Of a stretch of DNA of 8,025 nt, positions 5,488-8,025 are shown piece after piece. Numbering within the stretch: position 1 is the stretch's first letter; each line of letters starts with the position of its first letter. Under the pieces are notes generated by a model. It did no database searches. It was given only the letters and a program-made list of their open reading frames with translations, and was not told where the DNA came from. Both the position numbers and the translations under genes were made by a program. Origin of the DNA: an uncultured Oscillospiraceae bacterium (GTDB taxonomy: Bacteria > Bacillota > Clostridia > Oscillospirales > Acutalibacteraceae); contig URNF01000098.1 of assembly GCA_900549155.1 (NCBI GenBank), positions 1 to 8,025 of the forward strand, given 5' to 3'.

Positions 5488-6333
5488 TTATTCCCACATG
5501 CCGAGCGGAACTTTCGGTCTTGAAAAAACCGTCGGCGCTTTGCCGTTCAGAATTTCGTCGGCATTGCGGCGAAAATCCGCACAGGTGAGATCGCGGTCAC
5601 GATAGATGGTTTTCGGACAGGCGGTCGCGATCTCATACATCCACACGCCGTCATAACCGATCGCGTCAAGCGCTGCCACGACGGCAGCCCACTCGATTTT
5701 TCCCTCGCCGGGCAGCCAGTGCCGCTCGTTGACAAAATCAAAGTCCGAGACGTGCAGCGTCGCGATCCGCGCGCCGAGCGCACGGATGACCTCCTGCGGC
5801 TTTTCGACGGTGATGTGGTTGGTGTCAAAGCAGCAAAAAAGGCGGGGATCTTCCAGCAGCGTCTGCATATCGGCGATCGAATGCCCGAGACAGGTGCGCG
5901 GCAGATCTTCGACGCAAAGGTGGGCACTGCTTTTTTCACACACGTCGGCAAGCGCGGCAAGGCTTTCCTTTGCACGGCTCATCCGCTCCGATCGCTTGTC
6001 GTCGGCGATCGGCTCGCCGCTTGCGTGAATGACAAATTTGTCGATGTCGACAGCGGCGGCACGGCGGATGATGTCCGCGTTCAGCTGCACGGAACGGGTG
6101 CGCAGGTCTTCATCGAGCGACGAAATATCGACCGCGTCAAACGGATAAAACGGCAGATGCAGCGACCACAGCCGCACCCCGGCGCGCGCCGCTTCCTTTG
6201 CGGCTGCGGCAAAGTCAAACGCCGTATAGTCATTTTGCGAAATTTCCATTGCGGCGATCCCTGCAGCGGCATAGGCGTCAAAAAGCGCCGCATCGACCGT
6301 TTTGCCCATGGTGGACATACCGACAGACAGCAT
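5488..6333 (-). CDS. Sugar phosphate isomerase/epimerase-like TIM-barrel protein
   Basis: A 281-residue protein of the xylose isomerase-like TIM-barrel (AP endonuclease 2) superfamily. Typical metal-site positions are visible on successive strand ends: SLHLP (H59), VIHASGE (H103), CVEDLP (E142), CFDTNH (D170, H173), TLHVSDFD (H194, D196), PGEGKIEW (E210 region) and YEIA (E234). Such enzymes isomerise or epimerise keto sugars, inositol derivatives or hydroxypyruvate; the substrate cannot be assigned from sequence. The start ATG 6333 is chosen because AAAGGAG (6349-6343) stands 9 nt upstream; the in-frame ATG at 6342 abuts that site and is too close. The reading frame is open far beyond this start, antisense to the ATPase gene, which is a base-composition artefact. 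It is a single gene with its own promoter and a shared terminator. The neighbours give no clear pathway. Confidence 0.85.
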   Translation of the reverse strand: MLSVGMSTMGKTVDAALFDAYAAAGIAAMEISQNDYTAFDFAAAAKEAARAGVRLWSLHLPFYPFDAVDISSLDEDLRTRSVQLNADIIRRAAAVDIDKFVIHASGEPIADDKRSERMSRAKESLAALADVCEKSSAHLCVEDLPRTCLGHSIADMQTLLEDPRLFCCFDTNHITVEKPQEVIRALGARIATLHVSDFDFVNERHWLPGEGKIEWAAVVAALDAIGYDGVWMYEIATACPKTIYRDRDLTCADFRRNADEILNGKAPTVFSRPKVPLGMWE

Positions 6334-6342
6334 CCATACCAT

Positions 6343-6349
6343 CTCCTTT
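6343..6349 (-). promoter_or_regulatory. Ribosome binding site of the TIM-barrel gene, deciding start 6333
   Basis: AAAGGAG on the minus strand is 9 nt from ATG 6333 and directly abuts the alternative ATG 6342. The spacing favours 6333. The predicted transcription start falls at the first bases of this site. Confidence 0.75.
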
Positions 6350-6355
6350 GCTCTG

Positions 6356-6384
6356 ATGATAGCACGGGACAATCCGTTTGTCAA
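6356..6384 (-). promoter_or_regulatory. Sigma-A type promoter of the TIM-barrel gene
   Basis: On the minus strand a perfect TTGACA (6384-6379) stands 17 bp before TATCAT (6361-6356), with TGC as an extended -10. The predicted start near 6349 leaves a leader of only about 16 nt, just enough for the ribosome binding site. Its layout closely matches the promoter at 1643-1671. Confidence 0.85.
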
Positions 6385-6435
6385 TGTATGTCCTGCCTTT
6401 TTTCCACATATATATGAGGGAAAGGGGCGGATCTC

Positions 6436-8025
6436 ATGTATACGGGACTGGACGAAAAAGAAGTTGCCGCCGCGCGCCGACAGTTCGGCGACAACACATT
6501 GACCCGTCGCGGGCGGCAAAGCCTTTGGCGGCAGTTTCTTGCGGGCTTCGGCGACCCGATCATCAAAATTCTGCTGGTTGCCCTCGGCATCAATGTGGTG
6601 TTTTTGTTCCGCACCGCCGATTGGTTCGAGACGGCGGGCATTGCGGCGGCGGTGTTCATTGCAACCGCCGTTTCCACCCTGTCGGAATACGGCAGCGAGA
6701 CGGCGTTTCGCAAGCTGCAGGAAGAGGCGGCGGGCATTTCCTGCCGAATCAAGCGAAAAGACGGCGTGCATCTGCTCCCCATTGAAGAGGCGGTGGTCGG
6801 GGACATCATTTTGCTGCAGGCGGGAGAGCGCATCCCCGCAGACGGCATTTTGGTGTCCGGCAGACTCATGGTGGATCAGGCGGCGCTCACCGGCGAGGCG
6901 GCAGAGGTGGAAAAGCGCCCTGCCGCAGCCGAAAGCTCCGTGCGCGATCTGCTCGCCGCAGAGCGCCTTTTTCGCGGCACGGTGGTGACCGACGGGAACG
7001 GCGTCATGCAGGTCGAGCGGGTGGGGGACGGCACGTTCTATGGCGGGCTGGCGCAGGAATTGCAGGAGGAAACACGGGAAAGCCCGCTGCGCCTGCGGCT
7101 GACGCACCTTGCAAAGGTTCTCAGCCGCATCGGCTATGTCGCGGCGGTGCTGGTGGGGATCGCCGATCTTTTGCACACCTTTTGGATCGAAACGGGCGGC
7201 AGTCTGCAGCACATGCTGCCGCTGCTCACCGACCCGCAGACGCTCTTTGCCGCGCTTTTGCACGCGGTGACGCTCGCCATCACGGTGGTCGTGGTCGCTG
7301 TTCCCGAGGGGCTGCCCATGATGATCACGGTGGTGCTGTCCGCCAATATGCGCCGTATGCTGCGGGATCACGTGCTGGTGCGCCGCCTTTTCGGCATCGA
7401 AACGGCAGGCAACCTCAATTTGCTTTTCACCGACAAAACGGGAACGCTGACGCAGGGCAGACCGTCGGTCTTTTGCGCCGTGACGGGCGACGGAAAGCGG
7501 CATGAGCGGCGGGAAAGCCTGCGCGGCGCGCGCGGATTTTGGCAGTGGATGGAGCTTTCGTGCGCGACAAACAGCGACAGCGTGACAGCCGACGGCCGTC
7601 CCGTCGGCGGCAACGCGACCGACAGAGCGCTTTTGCAATATGTTCTGCCGCTGACGACCACCCCTGTCGCGGCGACAAAACGCGTGCCGTTTGACAGTGA
7701 GAAAAAATATGCTGCCGCGTCGCTTGCCGACGGGCGGGTGCTGGTGAAGGGCGCACCCGAAAAGCTGTTGCCCGCCTGCACGCGGTTTGTGGATGCCGAC
7801 GGGCAGCTGCGCCCGTTCACCGCAAAGCACACGGTGGAAACACAGTTAAAAGACATGACCGAAAATGCCATGCGGGTCATCGCCCTCATCGCCGTTTTCG
7901 GCGGCAACACCGCCCCGCCGTTTGCCGACGCCGTGCTGGTGGCGCTTGTCGGCATCAGCGACCCCGTGCGCAGGACTGCCGCCCGCGCGGTGCGGGAAAT
8001 GACGACGGCGGGGATACAAACGGTG
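6436..8025 (+). CDS. P2-type cation-transporting ATPase, calcium-pump-like (partial, 3' end outside window)
   Basis: The 530 visible residues start at ATG 6436, with AAAGGGG (6421-6427) 8 nt upstream. The order is that of a P-type ATPase: cation-pump N-terminus (MYTGLDEKEV), M1 about 42-58, M2 about 64-82, actuator domain with LTGEAAEVEK (151-160), M3 about 231-250, and M4 about 268-302 containing VPEGLP (289-294). The phosphorylation motif DKTGTLT follows (333-339, phosphorylated D333). The nucleotide-binding domain has PFDSEKK (418-424) and KGAPE (438-442), and the visible part ends in GISDPVR (506-512) and AGIQTV. PEGLP marks the P2 group (Ca2+, or less often Mn2+ or Na+). Intracellular or export use of calcium is likely but not proven, because the M5-M6 ligands lie outside the window. 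Actuator position 155 is Ala (TGEA, not TGES); the essential TGE is intact. It is divergent from the TIM-barrel gene. No good plus-strand promoter was found in the 102-bp gap, only a TATATA at 6409-6414. Confidence 0.93.
   Translation, partial: MYTGLDEKEVAAARRQFGDNTLTRRGRQSLWRQFLAGFGDPIIKILLVALGINVVFLFRTADWFETAGIAAAVFIATAVSTLSEYGSETAFRKLQEEAAGISCRIKRKDGVHLLPIEEAVVGDIILLQAGERIPADGILVSGRLMVDQAALTGEAAEVEKRPAAAESSVRDLLAAERLFRGTVVTDGNGVMQVERVGDGTFYGGLAQELQEETRESPLRLRLTHLAKVLSRIGYVAAVLVGIADLLHTFWIETGGSLQHMLPLLTDPQTLFAALLHAVTLAITVVVVAVPEGLPMMITVVLSANMRRMLRDHVLVRRLFGIETAGNLNLLFTDKTGTLTQGRPSVFCAVTGDGKRHERRESLRGARGFWQWMELSCATNSDSVTADGRPVGGNATDRALLQYVLPLTTTPVAATKRVPFDSEKKYAAASLADGRVLVKGAPEKLLPACTRFVDADGQLRPFTAKHTVETQLKDMTENAMRVIALIAVFGGNTAPPFADAVLVALVGISDPVRRTAARAVREMTTAGIQTV

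Noticed and set aside
6900..6906. Damaged actuator motif in the ATPase (TGEA for TGES)
   Set aside because: The essential TGE is intact, the fourth position varies in P-type ATPases, and all other visible catalytic motifs are normal.
6334..7830. Minus-strand frame that would extend the TIM-barrel protein N-terminally to about 780 residues
   Set aside because: The extension is antisense to clear P-type ATPase coding sequence and shows no domain. It would also read through the consensus promoter and ribosome binding site of the TIM-barrel gene.

Overview
The window looks like a chromosomal segment of a fairly GC-rich Firmicute, most likely a clostridial gut-type lineage. This is inferred from protein family resemblance, strong AGGAG-type ribosome binding sites and clear vegetative (sigma-A type) promoters. 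No rRNA, tRNA, CRISPR array, integrase or transposase was seen. Seven protein-coding genes fill almost the whole window, in four transcription units of alternating direction.

Left unit (minus strand, 1-1671): two genes of a split, archaeal/clostridial-style glutamate synthase. A class II glutamine amidotransferase comes first (456-1547). It overlaps by one base the start of a ferredoxin-fused glutamate synthase FMN-domain protein, which runs off the left edge. A consensus promoter (TTGACA, 17 bp, TATCTT with extended -10) lies upstream. Between promoter and gene sits a long hairpin followed by T6, a textbook intrinsic terminator in leader position, so the operon is probably controlled by attenuation.

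Divergent intergenic region (1548-1860): it holds the leader and promoter just described, two abutting inverted repeats of unknown role, and a 17-bp palindrome in a weak candidate promoter for the next unit.

Central unit (plus strand, 1861-5441): four tightly packed genes with ATGA overlaps or a 1-nt gap. They encode a PlsC-like acyltransferase, a family 8 glycosyltransferase, a second PlsC-like acyltransferase of a different subfamily, and a family 2 glycosyltransferase. Two acyltransferases interleaved with two glycosyltransferases suggest assembly of an acylated glycan or glycolipid for the cell envelope. The product cannot be named from sequence alone. A 16-bp-stem bidirectional terminator ends this unit and also serves the convergent gene to its right.

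Right units: a TIM-barrel sugar phosphate isomerase/epimerase-like protein (minus, 5488-6333) with its own consensus promoter and an unusually short predicted leader. It is divergent from a P2-type cation-transporting ATPase (plus, from 6436) that is cut off by the right edge just before the hinge region.

The best candidates for something less described are the acyltransferase/glycosyltransferase operon and the nested-hairpin attenuator of the glutamate synthase operon.
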